DNA of 64,000 nucleotides from positions 1 to 64,000 of the forward strand of contig JAIEMN010000023.1 of the NCBI GenBank assembly GCA_019752115.1, in the 5' to 3' direction. Under the pieces are notes generated by a model, which ran no database searches, was not told where the DNA came from, and was given only the letters and a program-made list of their open reading frames with translations. Source of the DNA: Gemmatimonadaceae bacterium (GTDB taxonomy: Bacteria; Gemmatimonadota; Gemmatimonadetes; Gemmatimonadales; Gemmatimonadaceae). The position numbers were made by a program, and so were the translations under genes. Positions 38,660-47,318 of the stretch are shown here, piece by piece. Positions within the stretch are counted from its first letter, which is position 1, and the number at the start of each line of letters is the position of its first letter.

Positions 38660-39694
38660 GTGATCTCCGCCGTCCTCCAAACCAGCTTCCTGGGTGACAT
38701 GGTCCTCACGACCCCGCTCCTCGAGCGGCTGGCGCGTGAGGGCCTTGTGCATGTGGTGGCCACGCCGGCGAATGCGGCGGTGCTCGCGAATCACCCCGCC
38801 GTGGCCAGCGTCATTGCCTTCGACAAGCGCGGCGCCGATCGTGGGTGGCGCGGCGTACGACGGGTGGCCGATGCGCTCAAGGCCACGGGCGCGACGCGCG
38901 CCTTCATGGCGCAGGGATCGCTGCGCACGGCGAGTCTGGCGTGGCTCGCCGGCATTCCGGAACGCATCGGCTTCGCCACCAGTAGCGGGCGCGTGCTGTA
39001 CACGCGGCGGGTGCCGTACGCGAAGGACCAGCATCATGCGGTGCGACTCTGGCAGCTGGCGTCGCCAGCGGGCGACACCAGTGTGCCGACGAGCGCCCGC
39101 CCCTCGCTGTATCCGGGCGCGGTGGATCAGGATGCGGTCGATGCCCTGCTCCGCGCCGCCGGTGTCGCCGATGGCGAACCGCTGATCGCCCTGGCGCCGG
39201 GGAGCGTGTGGGCCACCAAGCGCTGGCCCAGCTACGACGCACTCGCGGCCGAGTTGGCGCGCTCGACCACGGGGGCACGTCTCGTGGTGCTGGGGGCGGG
39301 TGGCGATACCCCGCTGGCGGCCGCGATTGCTGCGGCGGTGGCGCAGGCCGGAGGCCCGCCCGTCGTGGATGCCACGGGTCGGCTGTCGCTGCTCGGATCC
39401 GCCGCGCTGCTCGCGCGTGCCCGCCTGCTCGTCACCAACGATTCCGCGCCGCTCCATCTGGCCAGCGCCATGAATACCCCCACGGTCGCCGTCTTCGGCC
39501 CCACCGTGCCGGCGCTCGGCTTTGGTCCGCTCGCTGAACGCCAGACCGTCGTCGAGCGCTACACGCTGGGCTGCCGCCCGTGCAACGCGCACGGGCCGCA
39601 ACAGTGCCCGTTAAAGCACTGGCGGTGCATGCGGGATCTGCCGGTTGGCCGGATGATGCGCGCCATCACCGAACTCGAACGGCCGACTCAGTAG
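38660..39694 (+). CDS. Glycosyltransferase family 9 (heptosyltransferase-like)
   Basis: A 344-residue GT-B glycosyltransferase of family 9, which contains the ADP-heptose:LPS heptosyltransferases. The N-terminal SAVLQTSFLGDMVLTTPLLE matches the acceptor-side loop of WaaC/WaaF, and the C-terminal domain has LALAPGSVWATKRWP and LLVTNDSAPLHLASAMNTPT (nucleotide-sugar site), followed by GPTVP. The C-terminus has several Cys (CRPCNAHGPQQCPLKHWRC) as in WaaF relatives. It implies lipopolysaccharide core synthesis. The GTG start lies seven bases after the lepA stop. Its end overlaps the convergent serine hydrolase by seven bases. Confidence 0.87.
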   Translation: MISAVLQTSFLGDMVLTTPLLERLAREGLVHVVATPANAAVLANHPAVASVIAFDKRGADRGWRGVRRVADALKATGATRAFMAQGSLRTASLAWLAGIPERIGFATSSGRVLYTRRVPYAKDQHHAVRLWQLASPAGDTSVPTSARPSLYPGAVDQDAVDALLRAAGVADGEPLIALAPGSVWATKRWPSYDALAAELARSTTGARLVVLGAGGDTPLAAAIAAAVAQAGGPPVVDATGRLSLLGSAALLARARLLVTNDSAPLHLASAMNTPTVAVFGPTVPALGFGPLAERQTVVERYTLGCRPCNAHGPQQCPLKHWRCMRDLPVGRMMRAITELERPTQ

Positions 39695-40815
39695 CGCAGC
39701 GCCACCTTCAACCGCTGCCAGAGCTGTTCGTCGAACGCCGACGAGGCGAGCGGATTGCCTCCGGAGACATCAGCTTCCGCTCCGTGGCGGACCACCACGA
39801 GCTCGAGGCTGGGCACGACGTAGATCTTCTTGTCGCCCTTGCCGAGCGCCGCGACCAGATCACGCGGCGCCGACGGAATTAGCATACCGGCGTATGTCGG
39901 CAGGAGATACGGCCCCGGCAGCCGATAGCTGCTCCCCCCGTTGAGCCACCAGAGCATACCATACGACACGTTGTCGGTGGGGCCCGGGCGCCAGAGCTGG
40001 TCGATCCACGTCGAGTCACTCACGACCCGCGTGCCACTCCAGCGCCCACGGTTGAGTGCGAGCAATCCGAACCGCGCCATGTCGCGTGTATTGCAGCTCA
40101 GGATGTACCCCAACTCGCCGGTATCGATGTTGGGACGCCAGCTGCAGGCACTGCCGATTGGCGCGAGCAGGCGGGTGCGGGTCGCCGTGTTGATGTCCTG
40201 CCCCGTGGCGCGAACCACGACCTTGAACAGCTGGTAGTACGCCGGGTTGTTGTAGTAGAAGCGACTGCCCGGAGCGACGACCGCTTGCAGGGAGTCGTTG
40301 AGCCCCGACGCCATCTGCATGAGGTGCCGCACCGTGATGCGCGACTCGGTGGACGGTGCGCGCGACCAGCCCGCCCCGAGGTACTGGCTGACCGGGGCGT
40401 CGAGCGTCACGCGCCCTTCGGCCTGCAGTTGTCCGATCAGCGTGGCGAGCACGCTCTTGCTGGCCGAGGCGATGATGCTGTCGGTGGTGGCCGTCCACCC
40501 GTTCCAGTAGCGCTCCGCCACGACGCGGCCGCGCCACGTGACGAGGACCGCGGTGGAGTTCTGTGTCCCCGCCCAGTCGAGGGCGGCAGTCAGGGCCACC
40601 GAATCCCACCCCAACGCCGTGGGGGAGACCGTCGGCCACGATTCGGTGGCGGTCGGGAAGTACATCGGTAACGTCCGCGCATCGATCGGCGGCGTGGACG
40701 ACCCCGGGGCGGTGGTGGTCTCGGCCGTACCGCCGCACGCCGCCAGCGTCGCGAGCAGCAGGGCGCCAGCCAGCAGCCGGCCGGGCATTCGGTGCCATTC
40801 AGCAGAGGGCGTCAT
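39688..40815 (-). CDS. Serine hydrolase lipoprotein (beta-lactamase/class C-like)
   Basis: A 375-residue exported hydrolase of the serine beta-lactamase-like (class C, EstB/DD-peptidase-like) family. The signal ends in LLLATLAACGG, a good lipobox (Cys27). The catalytic SxxK is SASK (Ser117, Lys120), and the Y-x-N element is in FYYNNPAYYQL. A third motif near the C-terminus (VVVRHGAE) is HxG-like rather than KTG. Family members act as peptidases, esterases or D-aminopeptidases, so a true beta-lactamase activity is not implied. A second possible start is the ATG at 40788, nine codons in, which also leaves the signal peptide intact. It is divergent from the ROK kinase gene. Confidence 0.82.
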   Translation of the reverse strand: MTPSAEWHRMPGRLLAGALLLATLAACGGTAETTTAPGSSTPPIDARTLPMYFPTATESWPTVSPTALGWDSVALTAALDWAGTQNSTAVLVTWRGRVVAERYWNGWTATTDSIIASASKSVLATLIGQLQAEGRVTLDAPVSQYLGAGWSRAPSTESRITVRHLMQMASGLNDSLQAVVAPGSRFYYNNPAYYQLFKVVVRATGQDINTATRTRLLAPIGSACSWRPNIDTGELGYILSCNTRDMARFGLLALNRGRWSGTRVVSDSTWIDQLWRPGPTDNVSYGMLWWLNGGSSYRLPGPYLLPTYAGMLIPSAPRDLVAALGKGDKKIYVVPSLELVVVRHGAEADVSGGNPLASSAFDEQLWQRLKVALRY

Positions 40816-40876
40816 ACCCCGGAGGACGAGCGGGGCGCGGCACCGTTAACGCCGTTCCATTAGTTTTGTGATCCAC

Positions 40877-41884
40877 ATGCCGAACTCTCCCTCCTCCCAG
40901 TTCGTCATCGGGATCGATCTCGGTGGCACCAACATCGTCGTCTCGGCGATGTCCCTCGACGGCTCGCGCCTGTATGGCGAGGCGTCCGAACCCACGCTCG
41001 CCCGCGAAGGCGCCGACGCCGTCGTGGCCCGCATGGCGCGCATGGTCGAGACGTGCATCGAGACCACGGTGCGCGAAGGCGGCGTGCCGCGCGAGAACAT
41101 CCTGGGCATCGGCCTCGGCGCGCCGGGCACCGTGGATCGCGAGCGCGGGCTCGTACTCGTGGCGCCCAATCTCCAGTGGCACGACTTCCCGCTCGTGTCC
41201 AAGATGACGGCGCTCACCGGGCTGCCGGTCAAGATCGACAACGACGCCAACTGCGCCACCTATGGCGAGTGGTGGCTCGGTGCCGGGCGCGGGGGGCGCA
41301 ACATGATCGGCATCACGATCGGCACCGGCGTCGGCGGTGGCGTGATCGTAGATCGCCGCCTGTATCACGGTTCCACCGATGCGGCGGGCGAGATCGGACA
41401 CATCACCGTGGACCTCAACGGCCGGCAGTGCGGCTGCGGCAACTACGGCTGCCTCGAAGCCTACGCCAGCGGCAGCGCGATCGCCGGGCGCGCGCGCGAG
41501 GCGTTGGCCCGCGGCGAGTCGTCGATCCTGCCGGGCATGGTGAACGGCGATCTGTCGCTCATCACCGCCGCCATCGTATACAAGGCCGCGGCGCAGGGCG
41601 ACGCGATCGCGCTCGAACTCGTGCGCGACACGGCCAAGTTCCTGGGCACCGGCATCGCGAATCTGCTGAACATCTTCAATCCCGATGTCGTGGTGCTCGC
41701 CGGTGGCGTGACGCAGGCCGGTGAAGCGCTCTTTGGCCCGCTGCGGACGGAAGTGCGGCGCCGCGCGTTCAAGAGCGTGTCCGATGCCTGTCGGATCGTG
41801 CCCGGCACGTTGCCGGGGACGGCCGGCGTGGTGGGCGCCGTGGCGAGCTTCATCGCCCAGACCACCGGCCAACCGCCGGCCTGA
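40877..41884 (+). CDS. ROK-family sugar kinase (glucokinase-like)
   Basis: A 335-residue ROK kinase. The ATP phosphate motif IGIDLGGTNIVV is near the N-terminus, the catalytic region is IDNDANCATYGEWWLGAG, the glycine loop GITIGTGVGGGVI, and the sugar-binding EIGHITVD is followed by the ROK zinc motif CGCGNYGCLEAYAS. There is no DNA-binding domain, so it is an enzyme, most likely glucokinase, not a repressor. The ATG at 40877 is used; a GTG three codons upstream is possible. It begins a ten-gene plus-strand run that leads into ftsEX and nfo. Confidence 0.9.
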   Translation: MPNSPSSQFVIGIDLGGTNIVVSAMSLDGSRLYGEASEPTLAREGADAVVARMARMVETCIETTVREGGVPRENILGIGLGAPGTVDRERGLVLVAPNLQWHDFPLVSKMTALTGLPVKIDNDANCATYGEWWLGAGRGGRNMIGITIGTGVGGGVIVDRRLYHGSTDAAGEIGHITVDLNGRQCGCGNYGCLEAYASGSAIAGRAREALARGESSILPGMVNGDLSLITAAIVYKAAAQGDAIALELVRDTAKFLGTGIANLLNIFNPDVVVLAGGVTQAGEALFGPLRTEVRRRAFKSVSDACRIVPGTLPGTAGVVGAVASFIAQTTGQPPA

Positions 41885-41895
41885 GCGAGGTCCCC

Positions 41896-42945
41896 GTGAG
41901 CGTTGGCGTCAGCCCCACCGCCACGCCGGCGCGCAAGAAGCGCCTCGGCGTCATCGGATCGTTCGTGTGGGATGTGCTCCACGGGCGCGACAAGCGCAGT
42001 GTGCCCATCGAAGAGTGGGGCGGTATCACCTATTCGCTTTCGGCGCTCGACGCGGCGCTGACCGACGCGTGGGAGATCGTGCCGCTGGCCATGGTCGGCA
42101 ACGACCTCGTGGACAAGGCGCAGCTCTATTGCCGGGGCCTGCGCCGCATGGCCCCGGATGCGGCGCTGATCGGTGTGCCCTACCCCAACAATCGCGTCGA
42201 ACTGCGCTACCTCGACGACGAACGGCGCAGCGAGCATCTCACGGGTGGAGTGCCCGGCTGGACGTGGCTGGGGCTCAAGCCAGTGCTCGATGCGGCCCAT
42301 CTCGACGCGCTCTACATCAACCTGCTGAGCGGCTGGGAGCTGGACCTCGAAACGGCGCAGCTCATTCGCCAGCACTTCACGGGGCCGATCTACTGCGACC
42401 TGCACATGCTGGTGATGGCCGTACAGGCCGACGGGCTCCGGACGCCGCGCCCGCTGCCGGATGTCGCGGCCTGGTGCGGCTGTTTTGACGTGCTGCAGGT
42501 CAACGAAGACGAGATGCACCTGATGGCGCCCGACGCCATGGCACTGGCCGCCACGGCCATGGCCGCGGGGGTCTCGATCCTGTGCGTGACGCTCGGCAAG
42601 CGCGGCGCCGCCTACTTCGCCGCGCCCGGTGTGGAGACGCTGCACGACCGCGCGCCCCACAAACATCACAACGCTGCGCTGTCCACATCACCGCGGGGCG
42701 GGACCAGTGCGTTCGGGGCGATTCGCACGGCGCTCATTCCCGGTGTCGCGCCGCGCATCGATGGGCCCGGCGATCCGACCGGGTGTGGTGATGTGTGGGG
42801 CGCCACCCATTTCTCGCGACTGCTTGCGGGTGATAAGTTGACGGATGCCATGGCGGCCGCGAATCGGGCCGCCTCACGCAATGTCGAACATCGCGGGGCC
42901 ACCGGCCTTGCGAATCACCTCCGCGGAGAGCTCAGCACCACGTGA
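41896..42945 (+). CDS. PfkB-family carbohydrate kinase
   Basis: A 349-residue ribokinase-superfamily kinase. The N-terminal KRLGVIGSFVWDVLHG and the GG motif in EEWGGITYSLSALDAAL resemble the substrate-binding entry of the family. The C-terminal PfkB signature reads DPTGCGDVWGATHFSRLLAG, with the catalytic Asp in GCGD where most members have GAGD. The middle (VTLGKRGAAYF) fits the ATP site. The phosphorylated substrate is not evident; sugars or nucleosides are likely. It starts with GTG 11 bases after the ROK kinase stop and overlaps the next gene by four bases. Confidence 0.85.
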   Translation: MSVGVSPTATPARKKRLGVIGSFVWDVLHGRDKRSVPIEEWGGITYSLSALDAALTDAWEIVPLAMVGNDLVDKAQLYCRGLRRMAPDAALIGVPYPNNRVELRYLDDERRSEHLTGGVPGWTWLGLKPVLDAAHLDALYINLLSGWELDLETAQLIRQHFTGPIYCDLHMLVMAVQADGLRTPRPLPDVAAWCGCFDVLQVNEDEMHLMAPDAMALAATAMAAGVSILCVTLGKRGAAYFAAPGVETLHDRAPHKHHNAALSTSPRGGTSAFGAIRTALIPGVAPRIDGPGDPTGCGDVWGATHFSRLLAGDKLTDAMAAANRAASRNVEHRGATGLANHLRGELSTT

Positions 42946-43889
42946 CGACCGTCATCAGCGTGCCGCCCTCGCTCGACGAGCAGTCGTTCGAGCAGGTGAT
43001 CGAGCAGCTGGCCCCGTTGCCCGAGGATGAAAAGATCCTCGTGGACGCGCGCCATGCACGCTGGGCCTCGCCATATGGCCTCACCGCCCTGCTGTGCGTC
43101 GCGCAATCGCGTCAGCAGCTGATGGGCTTTGCGGTGCCGGAGAACCCCGACACCGTGTCGTACTGGTCGCGCACGGGGTTTTTCCGCTACGCCGCCGAGC
43201 TGTACGAAATGCACGGGCATGTGCCGCGGGCGCGCGAGGCGCACGAGAGTGACGTGCTCCTCGAGATCACGCCGATCGTGAAGAGCGACGACGTGCACGG
43301 CGTGGTGGGGCGCATTCAGCAGAAGGCCGCTGACATCCTGCACGGCCAGCTCAATCTCGATACCGCCGTGACCGGATCGTTCGGCATGACGCTCAGTGAG
43401 TCGTGCCAGAACATCGTGGAGCACGCCGGCTTGGGTGGCTGGGTCGCCGTGCAGACGTACAAGTACACGCGCCGCCTGGGCCGCCGGGTGGTCGTGATCG
43501 CGGTCTGCGATGCCGGTATGGGCTTCCGGAAATCGCTCGAAAGCTCACCGAGCCATCGCCACAGCGATCGATGGGATGACGGCATGGCGCTCGAGGATGC
43601 GGTGCTGCGCGCCGTCTCGCGTTTCCGACACGGCGACAAGGGGCGCGGCCAGGGTCTCGCCGGGATTCGCCGGTTCATCGGGCGTTGGAGCGGCAAGCTA
43701 AGCGTGCGCAGTGGCACCGCGCGCATCGCCGTCACACCCGAGTGGGATGAAGACGTGCCACTCCAGGAGAACCTGCCGTTCTTCCCGGGGTCGCAGATGC
43801 AGATCATCATCCCCGAACGCATCGGCGATTCGCCGGTGAAGGCGCGGGGCGCGCTCGCGGCCTCGCCGCGGTCGTGGAGCGTGCGATGA
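42942..43889 (+). CDS. STAS-like plus HATPase signalling protein
   Basis: A 315-residue cytoplasmic protein with an unusual order. Residues about 1-100 look like a STAS-type domain (KILVDARHARWASPYGLTAL), and residues about 115-290 are a GHKL ATPase with N box SESCQNIVEHA (Glu153, Asn157), G1 DAGMGF (190-195) and G2 GRGQGL (234-239). There is no phosphoacceptor His, so it resembles SpoIIAB/RsbW-type anti-sigma kinases or small ATPase switches rather than a sensor kinase. The GTG start overlaps the PfkB stop (GTGA), giving translational coupling. The next gene encodes a STAS-like partner. Confidence 0.78.
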   Translation: MTTVISVPPSLDEQSFEQVIEQLAPLPEDEKILVDARHARWASPYGLTALLCVAQSRQQLMGFAVPENPDTVSYWSRTGFFRYAAELYEMHGHVPRAREAHESDVLLEITPIVKSDDVHGVVGRIQQKAADILHGQLNLDTAVTGSFGMTLSESCQNIVEHAGLGGWVAVQTYKYTRRLGRRVVVIAVCDAGMGFRKSLESSPSHRHSDRWDDGMALEDAVLRAVSRFRHGDKGRGQGLAGIRRFIGRWSGKLSVRSGTARIAVTPEWDEDVPLQENLPFFPGSQMQIIIPERIGDSPVKARGALAASPRSWSVR

Positions 43890-43899
43890 GGCACGAGCC

Positions 43900-44457
43900 A
43901 TGAGCGTGCTGATCGATGTGGGCACCGTCCTCAAGGGCACGGTGTGCGATCTCTATTCGAACCTGGTGACGCGACCGACCGGCGCCGCCGTGCGCACCGC
44001 CATCGAGCGTCAGGTGGTGGAGATCGGCTCGCCGGTCGTCACCACGATCGACTTCTCGCAGGTGAACCTGCTCGATTTCTCCTGCGCCGACGAGATCGTG
44101 GCGAAGCTCCTGCTCCGCTACACCAGCGATGATGCGCCGCCGGGATATCTCACCTTCCGCGGCATCCACGAGGGCCACATCGACCCGATCGAGACGGTGC
44201 TCGAGCGGCACGGGCTCGCGTTGGTGAGTTGGCATGAAGGGGAGGCCGAGCTGTTCGGCTATGTGGACGACGACGAACGCGATCACTGGCTCGCCGTGCG
44301 CGAGCATGGCCCGGTGCGCCTCGAGGACGTGGCCCGCGTGCTGGCCCGGGATGTCGCCGAGAGCCACGCCTGTCTCGATCGGCTCACCCGTCGCCGGCTC
44401 GTGATGGCGCGGGACGATGGATACGCCATTCCGGGCTCGGTCCGGGGTGTCACATGA
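43900..44457 (+). CDS. STAS-like (DUF4325-type) protein with C-terminal winged helix
   Basis: A 185-residue protein. Residues about 30-120 resemble DUF4325/STAS-like domains (TTIDFSQVNLLDFSCADEIV at about 48-67), which pair with GHKL ATPases. Residues about 138-178 look like a winged-helix fold (VRLEDVARVLARDVAESHAC, RLTRRRLVMARDDGYAI). A STAS-type phospho-switch fused to DNA binding would be an antagonist-regulator in one chain. The start is 10 bases after the ATPase gene; its stop overlaps the next ATG (ATGA). The domain calls are inference from motif patterns. Confidence 0.6.
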   Translation: MSVLIDVGTVLKGTVCDLYSNLVTRPTGAAVRTAIERQVVEIGSPVVTTIDFSQVNLLDFSCADEIVAKLLLRYTSDDAPPGYLTFRGIHEGHIDPIETVLERHGLALVSWHEGEAELFGYVDDDERDHWLAVREHGPVRLEDVARVLARDVAESHACLDRLTRRRLVMARDDGYAIPGSVRGVT

Positions 44458-44798
44458 CCGGGCCCGGCAAGCCGGGGCGCCCGGGGGGCAAACTCGGCGT
44501 CTTCACCGGGCTCTCCCCGGCCATGCAGGTGGTGGGCTTCATCAGCACGCGCCCCGGTGACCCGGAACGGGGGCCGCTCGTGCGCATGCGGGCCGATGAC
44601 GCCCTCATTCGTCTCGTGACTCCCGGCGATTTGGTGCGTGTGGTAACCGAGCGCCGGTCCGAGATCGCGGTGCTCGAGGTCGACGACACGGTCCCCCGCG
44701 GCGGCTGCGTCCTGCGCGATGTGGTGGGGGCGTCGCTCTCCGAGATCGTTCGCATCGTCAAGGTCGATACCGATTCCCGCACCCGTCCCCGTGCCTGA
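44454..44798 (+). CDS. Small beta-rich protein of unknown function
   Basis: A 114-residue protein starting MTGPGKPGRPGGKLGVFTGL, with alternating hydrophobic strands (PLVRMRADDALIRLVTPGDL, then VVTERRSEIAVLEVDDTVPR). The pattern is faintly like a double-psi beta-barrel (molybdopterin-dinucleotide-binding or Vat-N type), but I do not claim a family. It overlaps the STAS-like gene by four bases and the PLP-fold gene by eight. Its last residues DTDSRTRP resemble the YSRxxNPT segment that usually precedes the first helix of cystathionine-type enzymes, which the next gene lacks. This may be coincidence. Confidence 0.5.
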   Translation: MTGPGKPGRPGGKLGVFTGLSPAMQVVGFISTRPGDPERGPLVRMRADDALIRLVTPGDLVRVVTERRSEIAVLEVDDTVPRGGCVLRDVVGASLSEIVRIVKVDTDSRTRPRA

Positions 44799-45711
44799 GA
44801 CGCTGTCACGCCGACTCGCCGCCCTGGAGGGCGCCGAGTCGGCTCTCGTGCTCGCGAGCGGCATGGCTGCCACCGCGTGCACCATGCTGGCGCTGCTGCG
44901 TTCGGGGGATCATCTCGTGGCCGGAACCTGGCTGCGCCCCGACACGCGGCGTTTCTGCGAACAGGCCCTGCCGGCGCTGGGGGTACAGGTCACCTTTGTC
45001 GATCCGCTCGAGGGGCGCGCGTGGCGCCGGGGGCTCACGAAAACCACCCGGGCGCTCTTTGTGGAGACGCCGGTCCTGGCCACCACGCGGGTGGTGGACC
45101 TTCGCGCTCCCCGTATGCTGGCGCAGGAGCTCGGGCTCGCGCTCATCGTGGACGCCACGGCGGCCACGCCCATCAACTGCACGCCGATCGCGCTGGGCGC
45201 CGACGTCGTGATTCACGATGCGCGCCACCTGCTGGCCGGTGATGATCGTGCCGAGATCGGCGTGGCCTGCGGGACGGAGTCGCTCATCGACGAGGTCCGG
45301 GCGCAGATGCAGCTGTGGGGGGCGGTGCCACACCCGTCGGCCGTGGCGACCCTCGCGCAAGGCGTGAGCACCCTCGATGTCCGCATCCGTCGTCAGAATG
45401 CGAATGCGCAGGCGGTGGCGGAATGGGCGACGCACTCCCCCGCCGTGTCGTCGGTCCTGTGGCCGGGATCGGCCACCCACCCCGATCACGCGCTCGCCGC
45501 CGAGCAACTGCACGGCTTCGGCTCCACGGTGGTGCTGACCCTCACCGATGCCGATCTCGCGCGGCGCGCCGTCGGGGCGCCCGAGAGCAACGGCGATGGC
45601 GCACTCACAACGCACATCGTGGCCGGCGAGACGCCGACGCAGATCCGCGTGGTCGTCGGTGTGGAATCGGCCGATGCGGCGCTGGCGTGGCTCGCCACGC
45701 GCCTCCCCTGA
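44791..45711 (+). CDS. Cystathionine-gamma-synthase-fold protein lacking the PLP lysine (pseudoenzyme)
   Basis: A 306-residue protein of the Cys/Met-metabolism PLP-enzyme family. Recognisable segments are RRLAALEGAESALVLASGMA (near the N-terminus), ALFVETPVLATTRVVDL and VDATAATPINCTPIALGADV. Where the family has HSATKYLGGH, with the Schiff-base lysine, this one reads HDARHLLAGD: His146 replaces the lysine. It also begins about 60-90 residues later than normal, so the Tyr/Arg phosphate-binding motif is absent. It therefore cannot be a conventional PLP enzyme. The GTG at 44791 overlaps the previous stop; ftsE starts 19 bases downstream. Confidence 0.75.
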   Translation: MPETLSRRLAALEGAESALVLASGMAATACTMLALLRSGDHLVAGTWLRPDTRRFCEQALPALGVQVTFVDPLEGRAWRRGLTKTTRALFVETPVLATTRVVDLRAPRMLAQELGLALIVDATAATPINCTPIALGADVVIHDARHLLAGDDRAEIGVACGTESLIDEVRAQMQLWGAVPHPSAVATLAQGVSTLDVRIRRQNANAQAVAEWATHSPAVSSVLWPGSATHPDHALAAEQLHGFGSTVVLTLTDADLARRAVGAPESNGDGALTTHIVAGETPTQIRVVVGVESADAALAWLATRLP

Positions 45712-45730
45712 TCGCCTTTCAGATCACGGC

Positions 45731-46441
45731 ATGTCTGGCATTCTTCGCGTCTCCAACGTTTCCAAGGACTACCCGCGCTCGGGCCATGCCCTGCGCAACG
45801 TGTCCTTCGAGATGAACAAGGGGGAGTTTGTCTTTCTCGTGGGCCACAGCGGCGCGGGGAAGACGACGCTGCTCCGCATGCTCTCCATGGAGGAGCGCCC
45901 GTCGAGCGGCGAAGTGCGCGTCTCCGGCTACTCCAGCGCCTCCATCAAGAAGCGCGAGATCCCCCACCTGCGCCGCCGGCTGGGAATCGTATTCCAGGAC
46001 TTCCGGCTGCTCCCCGATCGCACCGCCGAACAGAACGTTGCGTTCGCGCTCGAAGTCACCGGCGCGTCGCACGGACAGATCGGCAACAAGGTGGCGCGAC
46101 TCCTCACGCAGGTGGGGCTGGCCTCCAAGGCCACCGCGTATCCGCACGAACTCTCTGGCGGTGAGCAGCAGCGGGTGGCAATCGCCCGGGCGCTCGCCAA
46201 CGACCCCTTCCTGCTCCTCGCCGACGAACCCACCGGCAATCTCGATGACCGGGCGACACACGCCATCTACCTCCTGCTCCGCGAAATCAATGCGCGCGGC
46301 ACGGCCGTGCTGATGGCGTCGCACGACATCAGCATGATTGAGCGCTCGGGGCAGCGGTTCATCGAACTCGACAAGGGCGAGCTGGTCTTCGACGGGACCG
46401 ACGTGGCGCGCCTGAAGGCCGACATGCGGGCCAAGCGATGA
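45731..46441 (+). CDS. ftsE: Cell division ATP-binding protein FtsE
   Basis: A 236-residue ABC ATPase that, with FtsX, relays cytosolic ATP hydrolysis to periplasmic cell-wall hydrolase activators at the division site. Walker A is GHSGAGKTT (38-46), the Q-loop [10 protein letters not shown], the ABC signature [15 protein letters not shown], Walker [15 protein letters not shown] and the switch His in MASHDISM. The ATG at 45731 is at the normal FtsE N-terminus ([20 protein letters not shown]); the frame extends further upstream, but only as a shadow of the PLP-fold gene. ftsX follows after 16 bases. Confidence 0.94.
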   Translation: MSGILRVSNVSKDYPRSGHALRNVSFEMNKGEFVFLVGHSGAGKTTLLRMLSMEERPSSGEVRVSGYSSASIKKREIPHLRRRLGIVFQDFRLLPDRTAEQNVAFALEVTGASHGQIGNKVARLLTQVGLASKATAYPHELSGGEQQRVAIARALANDPFLLLADEPTGNLDDRATHAIYLLLREINARGTAVLMASHDISMIERSGQRFIELDKGELVFDGTDVARLKADMRAKR

Positions 46442-46457
46442 AGCGGGAGCCCCGGTC

Positions 46458-47318
46458 ATGAGACTTGCCTTCCGCGAGCTGCTGCTCGCCTTCAAGCGCG
46501 CGCCGCTGTTGTCGCTGCTGGGCGTCGTCACCATCGGCTTTTCGCTGTTCGCCTTCGGGCTGTTCGGGCTGGTGGCGCTCAACATTCAGAGCGCGCTCCG
46601 CAGCGTGGAAGATCGCGTCGAGATTCGCGCCTTCCTGATGGATGGCACCAAGGATGCCCAGGTCGACGAGTTGATGCGCGGCGTGGCCAAGGTGCCCGAA
46701 GTCGCCGACATCGGCTATGTCACCCCCGACTCGGCGCTGATTCGCGCCAAATCCGAACTCGAAGAGTTCCGCGACGTGATGGACGGCGCCATGCTCCCGG
46801 CCTCGGTGGAGATCCGGCTGCGCGAGGGAAAGCGTGACCCGGCCACCGTGCAGGCGGTGTCGCGCCGGCTGCAGACGTATCCGATCGTGGAAGAAGTACG
46901 CTACGGCCGCGAGTGGGTGGAAAAGCTGTACAAGATCCGCACCGTGGCCGGCATTGCCGCGACCGTGCTGGGGAGTGTGTTCGCGTTCGTGGCGGTGATC
47001 ATCATTGGCTCCACCATTCGCATGTCGATCCTGGCGCGCACGCGCGAGATCGAGATCATGCGGCTGGTCGGGGCCACCAACTGGTTCGTGCGGCTGCCGT
47101 ATCTGCTCGACGGGCTCTTCAAGGGGATCGCCGGTGGCATACTGGCGGTGGGTCTGACCTACGTGACCAGCCAGCTCGTGACCCGCCTGCTCATGAAGGC
47201 CGAGTTCTTCCACGCGAACCAGATCGCGCTGGGGATCTTGGCCGGCGGCGTGCTGGGCTTCATCGGCAGCTGGCTGTCGGTCGGACGCCACCTGCGTCAG
47301 GTCTGGCGCGACGCATGA
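46458..47318 (+). CDS. ftsX: Cell division protein FtsX
   Basis: A 286-residue FtsX/MacB-type permease. An N-terminal membrane segment (LLGVVTIGFSLFAFGLFGLV) is followed by a periplasmic domain (about 45-155, VEIRAFLMDGTKDAQVDELM) and three C-terminal membrane segments (IAATVLGSVFAFVAVIIIG, LLDGLFKGIAGGILAVGLTY, LGILAGGVLGFIGSWLSVG). A cytosolic coupling loop (RTREIEIMRLVGATNWFVRL) matches the FtsE-contact region. A GGGAG ribosome-binding site precedes the ATG. Its stop overlaps the start of the envC-like gene, giving the classic ftsE-ftsX-envC order. Confidence 0.93.
   Translation: MRLAFRELLLAFKRAPLLSLLGVVTIGFSLFAFGLFGLVALNIQSALRSVEDRVEIRAFLMDGTKDAQVDELMRGVAKVPEVADIGYVTPDSALIRAKSELEEFRDVMDGAMLPASVEIRLREGKRDPATVQAVSRRLQTYPIVEEVRYGREWVEKLYKIRTVAGIAATVLGSVFAFVAVIIIGSTIRMSILARTREIEIMRLVGATNWFVRLPYLLDGLFKGIAGGILAVGLTYVTSQLVTRLLMKAEFFHANQIALGILAGGVLGFIGSWLSVGRHLRQVWRDA

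Noticed and set aside
39688-40815. Calling the serine hydrolase an antibiotic-resistance beta-lactamase
   Set aside because: SxxK and YxN motifs are shared by many peptidases and esterases, the KTG motif is not canonical, and it is a chromosomal lipoprotein with no resistance context.
44454-44798. Calling the 114-aa protein a molybdopterin-dinucleotide-binding or Vat-N-like domain
   Set aside because: The strand pattern is suggestive but no specific motif is visible, and no molybdoenzyme gene is nearby.
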